Numbered from the stretch's first letter, positions 50,918-60,908 are shown. The stretch: 64,000 nt of DNA from Cytobacillus firmus (GCF_023612095.1 NZ_CP086235.1:4319752-4383751), one strand, 5' to 3'. The notes: generated by a model not told the origin, from the sequence alone. Program-made: numbers and translations.

Positions 50918-52809
50918 CCTGCTGCCCTGCTTTCCTTAAGTAATAGATAAATAAAGTAAATTCCGCCAACAAAATTAATAATGACACTTAATGTGGTACG
51001 CAGTTCAAATATATGCTCCACAAGGAAATTACCGCCGACCAAAGCAATGATACTGATCAAGCTTGCCCCTAAAATATGAATGGAGTGTTTATATGTCACC
51101 AGATATTGATAGGAGAGATTGGCCACAATCAGTCCAAAAAAGGTAATGGGACCAACCAGTGCAGTTGATGTAGCGATTAAAACTGATGATAAGATTAAAA
51201 TTCTCATCACCATACCGTCATAGTTAATGCCAAGATTCATCGCATTTTCACGGCCAAGCGACATCACGTCCAGTTTCCCCATAATAAGGTAGCCATAAAG
51301 AAATGCCAGAGCAAGGATGCCAATTGAAATAAATAATAACTCCGCTTTTACATTTGTAAAGGTCGCAAACAGCCGGCTTTGAAGACTTAAATATTCGACT
51401 GGATCGATCAATACCTGCAGGAATGTGACAAAGCTCCCCAGGAGTGTTCCTATAATCATCCCTATTAAGAGAAGAAAATAAATGGGATGTTTATCAGCCC
51501 TGAACAAAAACCGGTATAAAATCAGGGCAAAAATGACCATGGCTAAAATGGCTGCGCCAAAGTTCAAGTATTTATTTAACACCCACACTGACATCGACCC
51601 TGCAAAAAAGTAGATTAATGTCTGTACCACTTGATACATGGAATCAAGGCCCATAACAGAAGGTGTTAAAATGCGGTTATGTGTAATGGTCTGGAACACA
51701 ACTGTGGAATAAGCAATGGCGATTCCTGTAATAATCATCGCTGTGACCCGGAGCATACGCTTTGGAAAAGCATAATCAAAGCCGCCTTTAATATCATAAA
51801 AGCCATATAACAAAATAAACACAATGGCCATCGCTGCTAAAATCATCAATTTTGTACTATTTCGCATATGCTCTCCCCTTAGCAGCATCGTTAAGAAGAT
51901 AGCACTGCCTATTACTGCCACCGTTACATTAACCGGAATTTCATAAGGATGAATGATGATGCGCCCCAAAATGTCACATATTAATAGGAAGACAATTCCC
52001 AGCACCGCTGTATGCGGAATTGTTTTGCGCAGGTTGTCACCTAAATATAAGGAGACAATATTGGGAACGATTAGTCCTAAAAATGGAATAACTCCGACAG
52101 TAAGAACCACTGTTGTTGAGATAACCGCAACAAGGACCAGGCCAATATTCAGCACCAGCTTATAGCTTAAGCCAAGATTTCTTGCAAAATCCTCACCCAT
52201 TCCGGCAACCGTAAATTTATTCGCATATAGATACGCCAGAATAATAGCGGGAATACTGACATATAAAAGCTCATAACGGCCGGCAATAATCAAAGTAAAG
52301 CTTCCCATTAGCCAGGAAGATAGATTTTGCAGCAGATCAGCTTCATATCCAAGAAACGTTGTAATTGAAGATAGTATATTTCCATACATAATTCCGATTA
52401 ACGGAACGAAAATAACATCTTTAAATTTTATACGATCTAAAATCTGCATGAAGAGAAATGTACCTGCCAAAGCAAAGGCAAAGCTAAAAATAACCTGCTG
52501 TGTATACGTGACATTCGTAAAAAACAGCATGGAAATTAAAATACCCAGTTTTGCTGCATCCAATGTTCCGGCAGTTGTTGGTGATACAAACTTATTGCGG
52601 CTTAGAGACTGCATGATTAAACCGGCAATACTCATTCCTGCCCCCGCTAATATAATCGCCAATAGACGTGGAATGCGGCTGATAAGGAAGATGTGTGTTT
52701 CATCTGATTCCCAATTAAGCAGATCCTTAGGCGTTATATCTATGGCTCCGATAAACAGCGAGATAAACGACAGAACAATGGCTGCAATTCCTAACATCCA
52801 TAATCTCAT
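50914..52809 (-). CDS. yclNO: Fused siderophore ABC permease (YclN + YclO in one polypeptide)
   Basis: A 631-aa protein with two consecutive FecCD permease domains. Residues 1–314 match a YclN-type permease (SRIPRLLAIILAGAGMSIAG; PFLGLIVPNIVSLYLGD). Residues 315–631 match YclO (ILTPSVMGLDSMYQVVQTLI; GPITFFGLIVANLSYQYL). In B. subtilis these are separate genes. At the join an internal AAGGGGAG site precedes ATG at 51865–51867, so YclO might also start separately. FhuB of E. coli is a comparable natural fusion. A sequencing slip near the join cannot be excluded. Confidence 0.86.
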   Translation of the reverse strand: MRLWMLGIAAIVLSFISLFIGAIDITPKDLLNWESDETHIFLISRIPRLLAIILAGAGMSIAGLIMQSLSRNKFVSPTTAGTLDAAKLGILISMLFFTNVTYTQQVIFSFAFALAGTFLFMQILDRIKFKDVIFVPLIGIMYGNILSSITTFLGYEADLLQNLSSWLMGSFTLIIAGRYELLYVSIPAIILAYLYANKFTVAGMGEDFARNLGLSYKLVLNIGLVLVAVISTTVVLTVGVIPFLGLIVPNIVSLYLGDNLRKTIPHTAVLGIVFLLICDILGRIIIHPYEIPVNVTVAVIGSAIFLTMLLRGEHMRNSTKLMILAAMAIVFILLYGFYDIKGGFDYAFPKRMLRVTAMIITGIAIAYSTVVFQTITHNRILTPSVMGLDSMYQVVQTLIYFFAGSMSVWVLNKYLNFGAAILAMVIFALILYRFLFRADKHPIYFLLLIGMIIGTLLGSFVTFLQVLIDPVEYLSLQSRLFATFTNVKAELLFISIGILALAFLYGYLIMGKLDVMSLGRENAMNLGINYDGMVMRILILSSVLIATSTALVGPITFFGLIVANLSYQYLVTYKHSIHILGASLISIIALVGGNFLVEHIFELRTTLSVIINFVGGIYFIYLLLKESRAAG

Positions 52810-52858
52810 TAATAACCCTCATAACATGTTTAATTTCTATAAAACTACTTTAAAAGAA

Positions 52859-52873
52859 TGATAATCATTATCA
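52859..52873 (-). promoter_or_regulatory. Fur box (exact 7-1-7) upstream of yclNO
   Basis: TGATAATCATTATCA matches the TGATAATNATTATCA consensus at every position and lies 50 bases from the start codon. Confidence 0.9.
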
Positions 52874-52916
52874 TTAAATAACAAAAAAAAGAACCTTTAT
52901 ATGTATAGTACACTAT

Positions 52917-52931
52917 TGAAAATGATTATCA
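52917..52931 (-). promoter_or_regulatory. Second Fur box upstream of yclNO
   Basis: TGAAAATGATTATCA differs from the 7-1-7 consensus at one position. With the first box it brackets the likely promoter. Confidence 0.75.
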
Positions 52932-53040
52932 ATCTCTAACACATTTAATGTATCACAAAAAATATTAAAAGAAAAGAGGCAGATAGCAAATTTCGGAAAT
53001 TGTCTCAAATTATTCTCATTTCAGTAAAGCAACTTAAACG

Positions 53041-53074
53041 AAAAGGAGATCCAAACTCAAAAGTTGAATCTCCC
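53041..53074 (-). terminator. Terminator after the ribbon-helix-helix gene
   Basis: GGAGAT and ATCTCC arms with an inner CAA/TTG extension, then TTTT on the minus strand. Confidence 0.6.
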
Positions 53075-53084
53075 ATCTTTGCCT

Positions 53085-53474
53085 CTATAGCGTTTTAATT
53101 AGACACCGAATAGCTTCAGATACGTCAATCTGATTATCCTGGCAGTGATTCGTCAGTTGTCTATACGTTTCCTCATCTAGCCTGACATGAACGGTATGTA
53201 CGTATTTTTCAGAATCCAGTTTTTTTGGTCGTCCTCTTGTCACTTTTCTTTTGCCGCTGCCATCTTTCCAAACGTTTATTATGACATACCCGTGTTTTTC
53301 CAGCCAAAGATCACAATCATACTCTTTCCACATGGTTTTGGCTCTTTGCAGAAATTCAAGCTTGAACTTTACCAGCTCATCTCCTTGAAGTCCCTTCATG
53401 ACCGCTTTTTCCATCGCCTTATGCTCGTTAAACTGGAGAAATTGGTCGTAAGATTTGAATGTTAATTCTTTCAT
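53085..53474 (-). CDS. Predicted DNA-binding protein with C-terminal ribbon-helix-helix domain
   Basis: A 129-aa protein. The N-terminal 60 residues are charged and helical (AMEKAVMKGLQGDELVKFKL). A basic RGRPKK element (AT-hook-like, about residue 80) leads into a C-terminal VHTVHVRLDEETYRQLTNHC segment typical of ribbon-helix-helix proteins. It may be a small regulator, but no target or partner toxin gene is visible. It is monocistronic downstream of the Fur-regulated importer, on the same strand. Confidence 0.68.
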   Translation of the reverse strand: MKELTFKSYDQFLQFNEHKAMEKAVMKGLQGDELVKFKLEFLQRAKTMWKEYDCDLWLEKHGYVIINVWKDGSGKRKVTRGRPKKLDSEKYVHTVHVRLDEETYRQLTNHCQDNQIDVSEAIRCLIKTL

Positions 53475-53618
53475 GATTCCGCTCCCATAATCAATTATCC
53501 ATCTATAAAAATCATACCCTTTAAGAAAACGGTTGTAAATCCTGACTGAATTCGTAACTCGTTGAGAATAGGTTCTCTTGCCTCCTCCTTCTCTTCTTAA
53601 AATGTAAAAGATTTAAGA

Positions 53619-54065
53619 TCACTTCCGGCTAAAATATGGACCGCACCAGCCTGTTTCATGGGTTACTATATAAGTCCAATTAAATTCTTTATCTACTATG
53701 TAAATATCCTCTTCATTTACAAAGTCCAAGGCTGTTAAAGATGAAGCATTGTCAAGGATAAAAGCATCATCCGAATGCTGATAAAAAACGTAACAAGACT
53801 CCTTCATTTCTTTATTAAACGCTATATCAGCATGTTCCTCCTTTAGGCACTTCCTTCTCTCATAACTAAATAAGTGCCATAAGTAGCCACAAAAGCCATC
53901 TTCATCGTCATAAAAATAAATGGACTTCTTTTCTTGATCACTGAGATGGTTAGCAAAACTTTCTTCCCATTGCTTTCTCAGATATGCTCCCCATTTAGGT
54001 ATTTCTTTTACTTTCACTTTTTTACTTGTTATCGATTCTGCCAAGTCCATTATATAATCTAACAC
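53619..54065 (-). CDS. DUF4275 family protein
   Basis: A 148-aa soluble protein matching my recollection of the DUF4275 family: WGAYLRKQWEESFANHL, GFCGYLWHLFSYERRKCL, CYVFYQHSDDAFILDNA and the ending FNWTYIVTHETGWCGPYF. The function is unknown. Start codon TTG or ATG choice: the listed start opens MLDYIMDLAESI and lies in AT-rich DNA with no strong ribosome site, so the N terminus may shift by a few codons. Single gene. Confidence 0.75.
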   Translation of the reverse strand: MLDYIMDLAESITSKKVKVKEIPKWGAYLRKQWEESFANHLSDQEKKSIYFYDDEDGFCGYLWHLFSYERRKCLKEEHADIAFNKEMKESCYVFYQHSDDAFILDNASSLTALDFVNEEDIYIVDKEFNWTYIVTHETGWCGPYFSRK

Positions 54066-54198
54066 CCACTTGTTATTATGATAACTTCATTTTATTTAAC
54101 TAAACTCGCGGATTCTACTGGCGTATATTAATTGGCTGTTCCCTAATTTTCTTCTTTATTCTCCTGTCTTTTGTCAGAATCCTGCTTTCCCGCTGGAT

Positions 54199-54243
54199 AA
54201 AAAAAACGAGGAAAACTGGAGGCAGTCCTCCAATTTTCACTCG
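54199..54243 (-). terminator. Terminator after glmS
   Basis: CGAGTGAAAATTGGAGG and CCTCCAGTTTTCCTCG arms with an ACTG loop, then eight T on the minus strand. Confidence 0.9.
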
Positions 54244-54262
54244 TTTCAGGGGGAATATTTCC

Positions 54263-56065
54263 TTACTCCACAGTAACCGACTTAGCCAGGTTACGCGGCT
54301 TATCTACGTCACACTCGCGGTGCAGCGCAGCATAGTAAGAGATTAATTGTAATGGTATTACAGAGATAAGAGGTGTTAATAGCTCGTTCACTTCCGGAAT
54401 GATAAAGCTGTCTTCTTCAGTTTCCAGCCCTTTCATGGAAATGATGCAAGGGTTTGCTCCACGGGCAACAACCTCTTTGACGTTGCCGCGAATGCCTAAG
54501 TTAACACTTTCTTGAGTTGCCAGGGCAATGATTGGCGTACCGTTCTCGATTAGAGCAATGGTTCCGTGCTTTAATTCTCCGCCTGCAAAGCCTTCAGCTT
54601 GTATATATGAGATTTCTTTCAGTTTAAGTGCACCTTCAAGGCCAACATAGAAATCGATTCCACGGCCAATGAAGAACGCATTACGAGTCGTGGAAAGGAA
54701 TTTGCGTGCAATGTCTTCGAACTCTTCCTTCGCATCACAAAGAACTTCCATGGCATTTGCAACGATTCCGAGCTCCTGGACAAGGTTGAAGTCAAGCTCC
54801 AATCCGCGGCTCTTCGCAGTTACTTCTGCAAGAATAGATAATACAGCAATCTGGGCTGTATATGCCTTTGTAGAAGCAACGGCAATTTCAGGACCTGCAT
54901 GAAGCAATAATGTGTAATCCGCTTCACGGGATAGAGTTGAACCTGGAACGTTTGTAATCGTTAACGCCTTATGGCCCATTTCCTTAATATTCACAAGCAC
55001 GGCACGGCTGTCTGCTGTTTCACCGCTTTGAGAGATAAAGATAAATAACGGCTTCTCTGAAAGCAATGGCATATTGTAGCCAAACTCACTTGAAATGTGA
55101 ACTTCAACTGGAATTTTTGCGATCTTTTCAATAAACTGCTTTCCAACAAGTCCTGCATGATATGAAGTACCTGCAGCAATGATATAGATGCGGTCAGCAT
55201 CGTTCATTGCGTCAACGATTTCCTGGTCGATCGTCAGCTCGTCTTGATCATTTTGATACTTCTGGATGATTTTGCGCATCACTAAAGGCTGCTCATCGAT
55301 TTCTTTCAGCATGTAGTGAGGGTATGTTCCCTTTTCAATATCGCTTGCATCCAATTCAGCTGTATATGGATCACGGCTGATTGCCTCACCATTCAGTGTT
55401 TGAATCTGAACCGCATCTTTTGTGACAATAACGACTTCTTTGTCCATCAGTTCAACATATTGATCTGTAACCTGCAGCATCGCCATTGCGTCAGAAGCGA
55501 CTACATTGAAAGTTTCGCCTAATCCAACCAGAAGCGGGCTCTTGTTTTTCGCTACGAAAATCGTTTCATTGTTTTCAGCATCCAAAAGGGCAATGGCATA
55601 AGAGCCTTTTAAAAGTGTCAGCGTTTTACGGAACGCTTCTTCAGTACTTACTCCCTCGCTCACGAATAAGTCAATCAGCTGAACGATGATTTCTGTATCT
55701 GTATCACTTTGAAGAGCTACTCCCTGCAAATATTCGCGCTTTAAGATGTCATAGTTCTCAATTACGCCATTATGAACAAGCGTAAAACGGCCGGAATTGC
55801 TTTGATGAGGGTGGGCATTGACTGTGCTTGGCACACCGTGAGTTGCCCAGCGCGTGTGTCCAATTCCTGTGTTTGCCATTACATCTTCATCAACAATATT
55901 TCGAAGGTCCGCAATACGGCCTTTTTCCTTGAAAACCTGAACGCCATTATCATTCATAACTGCGATTCCAGCTGAATCATAGCCTCTATATTCAAGCTTT
56001 TCCAAGCCTTTTAATAAAATTTCCTTTGAATCTAAGTTTCCGATATATCCAACGATTCCACACAT
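54263..56065 (-). CDS. glmS: Glutamine--fructose-6-phosphate aminotransferase (GlmS)
   Basis: A 600-aa enzyme making glucosamine-6-phosphate, the entry to amino-sugar and cell-wall synthesis. The class II glutaminase domain begins with the nucleophile Cys2 (MCGIVGYIG). The C-terminal half has two SIS domains ([13 protein letters not shown] near 295, [20 protein letters not shown] near 465) and ends in the catalytic [13 protein letters not shown] tail. The ATG follows AGGAGG. The self-cleaving glmS ribozyme in its leader lowers expression when GlcN6P is high. Confidence 0.97.
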   Translation of the reverse strand: MCGIVGYIGNLDSKEILLKGLEKLEYRGYDSAGIAVMNDNGVQVFKEKGRIADLRNIVDEDVMANTGIGHTRWATHGVPSTVNAHPHQSNSGRFTLVHNGVIENYDILKREYLQGVALQSDTDTEIIVQLIDLFVSEGVSTEEAFRKTLTLLKGSYAIALLDAENNETIFVAKNKSPLLVGLGETFNVVASDAMAMLQVTDQYVELMDKEVVIVTKDAVQIQTLNGEAISRDPYTAELDASDIEKGTYPHYMLKEIDEQPLVMRKIIQKYQNDQDELTIDQEIVDAMNDADRIYIIAAGTSYHAGLVGKQFIEKIAKIPVEVHISSEFGYNMPLLSEKPLFIFISQSGETADSRAVLVNIKEMGHKALTITNVPGSTLSREADYTLLLHAGPEIAVASTKAYTAQIAVLSILAEVTAKSRGLELDFNLVQELGIVANAMEVLCDAKEEFEDIARKFLSTTRNAFFIGRGIDFYVGLEGALKLKEISYIQAEGFAGGELKHGTIALIENGTPIIALATQESVNLGIRGNVKEVVARGANPCIISMKGLETEEDSFIIPEVNELLTPLISVIPLQLISYYAALHRECDVDKPRNLAKSVTVE

Positions 56066-56150
56066 ACTTCTTTTCCTCCTAATAATGAAGGGGCAAGAAG
56101 CCTTTTCGGGGCAGTCCTGCCCCTTATCTCTGTTTTTTTATATTTAGTTC

Positions 56151-56200
56151 GATGTCTAGCTATCTAGCTACAGCACCTAAGCAAGGCGCTTCCGCTTTTC
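56151..56200 (-). repeat. Family 2 repeat fragment between the glmS ribozyme and glmS
   Basis: On the minus strand it begins GAAAAGCGGAAGCGCC and ends GCTAGACATCG, like the two ends of the copy at 32303, with the middle missing. It directly follows the ribozyme. Confidence 0.75.
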
Positions 56201-56354
56201 TAATTAGCATTCCCTTCTCTTTGTCCATTCAGTTGCCTGAATGTTTTAAAGAAGAAATCATCGGTTGTGCTTTCAACCGGGAGGCATCCGCCGAACATTC
56301 GATAAACCTCCTCCTCGTCAACTAATCCTTACGTCCAGGATCAGTTCAGGCGCT
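56201..56354 (-). ncRNA. glmS ribozyme/riboswitch
   Basis: On the minus strand the core AGCGCCTGAACTG opens the element; cleavage is expected between A (56354) and G (56353). GTTGACGAGGAGGAGGTTTA and TTCGGCGGATGCCTCCCGG follow, as in the B. subtilis ribozyme, then the peripheral hairpin region ending near AAGGGAATGC. It responds to glucosamine-6-phosphate. Confidence 0.96.
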
Positions 56355-56436
56355 TTAAATTGCTATTCTTTCTCACTATCCACCTTTCTCTTCTTGAATA
56401 AGGATGTCCTGTATTCTTAAATACAAAAACAGGATT

Positions 56437-56465
56437 ATCATACATCAAAGTCAGACTTCCGTCAA
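56437..56465 (-). promoter_or_regulatory. glmS promoter
   Basis: On the minus strand TTGACG (56460–56465), 17 bases, TATGAT (56437–56442). It fires into the ribozyme leader. Confidence 0.8.
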
Positions 56466-56504
56466 CAAATATCGATATAGAACCAAAATTGGAAGCTGCC
56501 ATAT

Positions 56505-56547
56505 ATAAAAATATGCATAAGGGAGCTCAGGAGTTCCCTTATGCATA
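56505..56547 (-). terminator. Terminator after glmM
   Basis: TATGCATAAGGGA and TCCCTTATGCATA form a 13-bp stem, then TTTTTATA on the minus strand. It separates glmM from glmS. Confidence 0.85.
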
Positions 56548-56560
56548 TGAATTGTACTTT

Positions 56561-57910
56561 TTACTCTTTTAATCCCATTTCACTCTCAACAACAGCTGCA
56601 ATGCGCTCTACATATGAAGCACATAGCTCACCTGTTGGCGCTTCTGCCATTACGCGGACCAGCGGCTCTGTTCCGGAAGGACGGACAAGAATGCGGCCGT
56701 TTCCGTTCATTTCCTCTTCAACCTGTGTAATGACTTCTTTTACTTTTTCATTATCTGTCACATGATACTTGTCTGTTACACGGATATTCACAAGCTTCTG
56801 CGGGAATTTCTTCATTTCGTTCGCAAGCTCAGATAATGGCTTTTTCGTTACCTTCATAATGTTCACAAGCTGGAGGCCGGTCAAAAGTCCATCTCCTGTT
56901 GTGATGTAGTCAAGGAAAATAATATGTCCTGACTGTTCTCCGCCAAGATTATAGCCATTCTTCTTCATTTCTTCCACAACATAGCGGTCACCTACAGCTG
57001 TCTGTACACTTTCGACCCCGTTGGCTTCCAGCCCTTTATAGAAACCAAGATTGCTCATGACAGTAGAAACGACTGTGTTCTGCTTAAGTCTTCCCTGTTC
57101 TTTCATGTATTTTCCGCAAATATACATGATTTGGTCGCCATCCACAATATCGCCGTTTTCATCAATAGCGATCAAACGGTCTCCGTCTCCATCAAAAGCC
57201 AGACCAACATCTGCTTCTCTTTCCTTTACAAAGGCAGATAGTGCCTCAGGATGAGTAGATCCGACTCCTGCATTGATATTTAAGCCATTAGGAGATGCGC
57301 CCATCATGGATAGATCTGCATCAAGGTCAGCAAATAAGTGCGTCGCAAGCGGCGAAGTAGCTCCATGCGCACAATCAAGCGCAATATGAATACCGGAGAA
57401 ATCTTCATCAACTGTCTGCTTTAAGTATTGAAGATATTTCTGGCCGCCTTCAAAGTAATCATTTACCTGCCCCAGGCTTCCTCCGACTGGTCTTGGAAGC
57501 TGATCTTCTGCCATATCCATTAATTCCTCAATCTCCGCTTCCTGATCATCGGAAAGCTTAAACCCATCCGGGCCAAAGAACTTGATTCCGTTATCTTCAA
57601 CCGGATTATGAGAAGCGGAAATCATGACTCCAGCCTCTGCCCCCAGTGCTTTTGTTAAATAAGCAACACCAGGTGTTGAAATGACTCCAAGGCGCATAAC
57701 TTCTGCTCCAATTGATAATAGCCCTGCTACAAGTGCGCCTTCCAGCATATGGCCTGAAATACGGGTATCCCGGCCGATTAATACTTTCGGACGATCATGG
57801 TCCTTCGTTAATACGTACCCTCCAAAGCGGCCCAGCTTAAAGGCAAGCTCCGGTGTCAATTCACTATTTGCAACTCCGCGTACTCCATCTGTACCGAAAT
57901 ATTTACCCAT
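56561..57910 (-). CDS. glmM: Phosphoglucosamine mutase (GlmM)
   Basis: A 449-aa hexose-phosphate mutase turning GlcN6P into GlcN1P. The phosphoserine is Ser100 in [12 protein letters not shown], the metal loop is DGDGDR (about 240), the sugar-binding GGEQSGHI follows (about 323), and the phosphate-binding [12 protein letters not shown] ends the protein. It follows cdaA/cdaR by 34 bp, the conserved order in Firmicutes where CdaA, CdaR and GlmM form a complex that links c-di-AMP to cell-wall synthesis. Confidence 0.97.
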   Translation of the reverse strand: MGKYFGTDGVRGVANSELTPELAFKLGRFGGYVLTKDHDRPKVLIGRDTRISGHMLEGALVAGLLSIGAEVMRLGVISTPGVAYLTKALGAEAGVMISASHNPVEDNGIKFFGPDGFKLSDDQEAEIEELMDMAEDQLPRPVGGSLGQVNDYFEGGQKYLQYLKQTVDEDFSGIHIALDCAHGATSPLATHLFADLDADLSMMGASPNGLNINAGVGSTHPEALSAFVKEREADVGLAFDGDGDRLIAIDENGDIVDGDQIMYICGKYMKEQGRLKQNTVVSTVMSNLGFYKGLEANGVESVQTAVGDRYVVEEMKKNGYNLGGEQSGHIIFLDYITTGDGLLTGLQLVNIMKVTKKPLSELANEMKKFPQKLVNIRVTDKYHVTDNEKVKEVITQVEEEMNGNGRILVRPSGTEPLVRVMAEAPTGELCASYVERIAAVVESEMGLKE

Positions 57911-57944
57911 TTTATAATCGCTCCTTCTAACTTTAAAAACTATA

Positions 57945-60086
57945 TTAAGCTTCTTCTTTTTTTGTTATCGTTATGTTCGCTTTACCTGCAGCAGGCTTTA
58001 TATCCACACCTGAAGGACCGTCTACATTAATTGGCACCTCATGGTCACCTTCTCCAAGGTCTGCCAGGCTCAAATACAGATTAAAATCGTCCGCTTTGAG
58101 ATCCTGAACTGTGCTGTTTTTCCCGGTAACCGTAATACTTGTCCTTCCGGAAGCAGGATTTTTAAGGGCCGCCTCATATTCTTCGGATAAGCCGGATAAG
58201 TTAATGGCAAGGCTTGAAAAGGTCTTGGTTACCTCTTGATCCTCTGCTTGTGCCTGTGTTTCTTCTGCAGGCTCCTCTGTGCTTTTCTCTTCTTCTGTTT
58301 CTGCATTTTCCTCAGTGCTGACATCAATTGAGGCCTTCACTGTTTTAGGATCTACTGCTGAAATGCCATCCGGAATAATAACCGGCAGGGTGAGCACAGT
58401 ATCTTTCTCAATCTTGCTGACATCTACCTCTACCCTGACGCTTTCAGTCTCACTCAATATATCTTCACGGCCCGTTATAGAAGCCTCATCAACATCAAGT
58501 TTAATCGAATTAATGGTTACCCCATCCTGTGGTTCCCCGTTCCGGACAATCGTAACAGGCACCGTCTTGCTTAACTGCTTAACCGGAACTGTTACCCGAA
58601 TGGCCTGAGGCTCCACAATGACATCAAGCTTATTCATCTCACGATCCAATACCCTGACTGTTGCATCATCAGCGATTGTCTCGGTTATAGGACCCTTGAC
58701 ATCAAGAGTTGCTTTAACAAAACTGATCCGCTCGATTACTTCTTTGGCTCCCGTGATTTTAACCGTCTTTGGTTCTGCAGATGCCGCTTCAGCCGTATAG
58801 CCCTCACCAAGAAGGCTATTATTAAATTCTGCATCCACTTTAAATTCCTGGGTGACTTTTTCGTGGACAGTCACATCTGCATATTGAGGATTAATGGTCA
58901 CATCCAGTTTATCTGATATATCACGAATCTTAATTTCTACTCTTTGCGAGCCAATTTCTGCATCCGTCAAATCTACATATACTTCAAAGTTCTGCTGTTT
59001 TTTCGCTGACTCCAGGTGACTTTTGGGGCCCTCTATACTCAAATCAACTGTGTCCGGCATACCGGTTACAACCAGGTTCTCCGTATCATAATAGCTTTTC
59101 ACCGGGACATCTTCAATAATGGCTGAATCCTGCTGACCTGGAACGTTTATTTCCTTTAATTCCTTATCTGCATCATACACAGAATCAAATAGAAAAAGAG
59201 CAAGAATCAAGGCAACGATCTTCATAAACCAGCGGGTATCTACCATTTTATCAATTAACTTATCCATTCTTTTTCCCCTCCAGTTCCAAAGACCTGAAGA
59301 AGTCTGCTTTATTTTCTGCTGAACAAGCAATTCACTTGAAAGCATATCTTTAAATGCCTCCGCTTTTAAGTCACGGTGCAGCTCCCCGTTTTTGGTTAAG
59401 GAAACACTTCCTGTTTCCTCAGAGACAATAATGGTAATGCTGTCAGTTACTTCACTTATGCCTAAAGCTGCCCTATGTCTGGTGCCCAGTTCTTTTGAAA
59501 TGAAAGGACTTTCTGACAGAGGCAGATAACAGGCTGCTGCCGCCACACAATTCTTTTGAATGATAACGGCTCCATCATGCAGAGGTGTATTCGGTATAAA
59601 TATATTTATCAGGAGCTCAGATGAAATTCTGGAATCCAGCCCGATACCGGTTTCAATATAATCGTTCAGCCCAGTTTCCCGCTCAACTGATATTAGCGCG
59701 CCAATGCGCCGTTTAGCCATATAATCTACAGCCTTCGCAATAGACTCGACCAGTTTCTCCTGATTTTCTTCTTCCTGATTAGCCGTCCTTGAGAAGAACC
59801 TTCCTCTTCCCAATTGCTCCAGTGCTCTTCGCAGCTCCGGCTGGAAAATGATTATGATGGCCAGAAATCCCCATAAAAGCACTTGTTCCATCATCCATCC
59901 TAATGTTTGCAGATGGAACTTGTCGCTTGCTACTTTAACCAGGATAATGACAAAAATCCCCTTCAGCAATTGGACAGCCTTCGTTCCTTTAACAATCATT
60001 ATGAGTTTATAGATGACGTACCAGACAAGGAGAATGTCTATTGTATTAGCCAACAATTTCAAAATAGAGAAATCCGCAAACGACAT
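57945..60086 (-). CDS. cdaA-cdaR: Diadenylate cyclase CdaA fused in frame to its regulator CdaR
   Basis: A 713-aa open frame. Residues 1–273 are CdaA: three transmembrane helices, then the DAC domain with DGA (171–173) and RHR (203–205), making c-di-AMP. From Met274 it is CdaR: one helix, then four YbbR repeats outside the membrane and an acidic linker before the last. In B. subtilis these are two overlapping genes. The join keeps a GGAGGGG site and ATG (59265–59267), so CdaR may also start alone. One extra A in the A5 run would end CdaA at TAA as in B. subtilis. The start ATG 60084–60086 follows GGAGGAAGG. Confidence 0.88.
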   Translation of the reverse strand: MSFADFSILKLLANTIDILLVWYVIYKLIMIVKGTKAVQLLKGIFVIILVKVASDKFHLQTLGWMMEQVLLWGFLAIIIIFQPELRRALEQLGRGRFFSRTANQEEENQEKLVESIAKAVDYMAKRRIGALISVERETGLNDYIETGIGLDSRISSELLINIFIPNTPLHDGAVIIQKNCVAAAACYLPLSESPFISKELGTRHRAALGISEVTDSITIIVSEETGSVSLTKNGELHRDLKAEAFKDMLSSELLVQQKIKQTSSGLWNWRGKRMDKLIDKMVDTRWFMKIVALILALFLFDSVYDADKELKEINVPGQQDSAIIEDVPVKSYYDTENLVVTGMPDTVDLSIEGPKSHLESAKKQQNFEVYVDLTDAEIGSQRVEIKIRDISDKLDVTINPQYADVTVHEKVTQEFKVDAEFNNSLLGEGYTAEAASAEPKTVKITGAKEVIERISFVKATLDVKGPITETIADDATVRVLDREMNKLDVIVEPQAIRVTVPVKQLSKTVPVTIVRNGEPQDGVTINSIKLDVDEASITGREDILSETESVRVEVDVSKIEKDTVLTLPVIIPDGISAVDPKTVKASIDVSTEENAETEEEKSTEEPAEETQAQAEDQEVTKTFSSLAINLSGLSEEYEAALKNPASGRTSITVTGKNSTVQDLKADDFNLYLSLADLGEGDHEVPINVDGPSGVDIKPAAGKANITITKKEEA

Positions 60087-60224
60087 TATCCTTCCTCCAA
60101 ATATATATTTCAAAAGCAAAAATGCCTAATGTTCCTTTATGTAACTTTCATATTATATCATATTCATCGCTAATTCCAATTTTGAAACAGCATATGCCAT
60201 CTGGAAAATTCAGCATTGTCATTT

Positions 60225-60268
60225 GCATACTAAGAATCCCTGCTTTATAGCAGGGATTCTTAGTATGC
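60225..60268 (-). other. 19-bp perfect inverted repeat between rsiW and cdaA
   Basis: GCATACTAAGAATCCCTGC, a 6-base loop, and its exact complement. The stem is strong, but no long U-tract follows on either strand. It probably ends or separates the sigW–rsiW transcript from cdaA. Confidence 0.8.
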
Positions 60269-60281
60269 TTGACTACTTTTC

Positions 60282-60908
60282 TTAGTCTGTTTCTCCGGTT
60301 TCAAAGACATTTACAGCATCCTTAGCTGCCGTTTTGATGTGATACCACAGCCATTCGAATATGGCATCAACCTCTTCAATTTCTCCAGTAACCTTGCCGG
60401 CAGAAGCCATATACTGCTGCCCATTGATGACGGTAACATTCCCGTCGATCTCGCCCTGAATTTCCAAGTCGCCGTTCTTTACCACTACATCGCCTTTAAC
60501 CACTTCACCTTCAGGTACAATCACCTTATCGTTTTGCACCACAAGGTTTGGCTGCTTAGAAACGGATAATTGGTGATCCTGATCCCAGGAAGATACGACG
60601 CTACCCATCATCAGAACAAGAAAGAGTGACGCCGCCGTTAAAAGCGGATGATGCCTGAGCCAGCGCTGAACCCCAACCTTCCGCTTTTCTTTTGGCAATT
60701 TCGCCATAACATTTGCTGTGAAATTTTCAGGTGCCTGTATATGTGAAGTGCTTTGGACTAAAGCGATCGTTTTCTTTAGTTCATGGAAATGAGTTTGACA
60801 CTCCCCGCAGGTTTGCAGATGTGCCCTTAATTCCTTCTCATGTTCGGCTGAGATCTCTTCATCTAGGTACTCGTGCATATAAACAACCATTTCTGCTGGA
60901 CATTTCAA
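60282..60908 (-). CDS. rsiW: Anti-sigma-W factor (RsiW)
   Basis: A 208-aa single-pass membrane anti-sigma factor. The N-terminal zinc-binding anti-sigma domain has the H-x3-C-x2-C site in HLQTCGECQTHF (about 30–40). One helix (LLTAASLFLVLMMGSVVSSW) is near 90. The extracytoplasmic part has polymer-forming-like repeats (VVVKNGDLEIQGEIDGNVTV). Regulated proteolysis releases SigW under envelope stress. I prefer the TTG at 60906–60908 (GAGGG eight bases upstream), which gives MKCPAEM as in B. subtilis RsiW; a GTG three codons earlier is possible. Confidence 0.92.
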   Translation of the reverse strand: MKCPAEMVVYMHEYLDEEISAEHEKELRAHLQTCGECQTHFHELKKTIALVQSTSHIQAPENFTANVMAKLPKEKRKVGVQRWLRHHPLLTAASLFLVLMMGSVVSSWDQDHQLSVSKQPNLVVQNDKVIVPEGEVVKGDVVVKNGDLEIQGEIDGNVTVINGQQYMASAGKVTGEIEEVDAIFEWLWYHIKTAAKDAVNVFETGETD

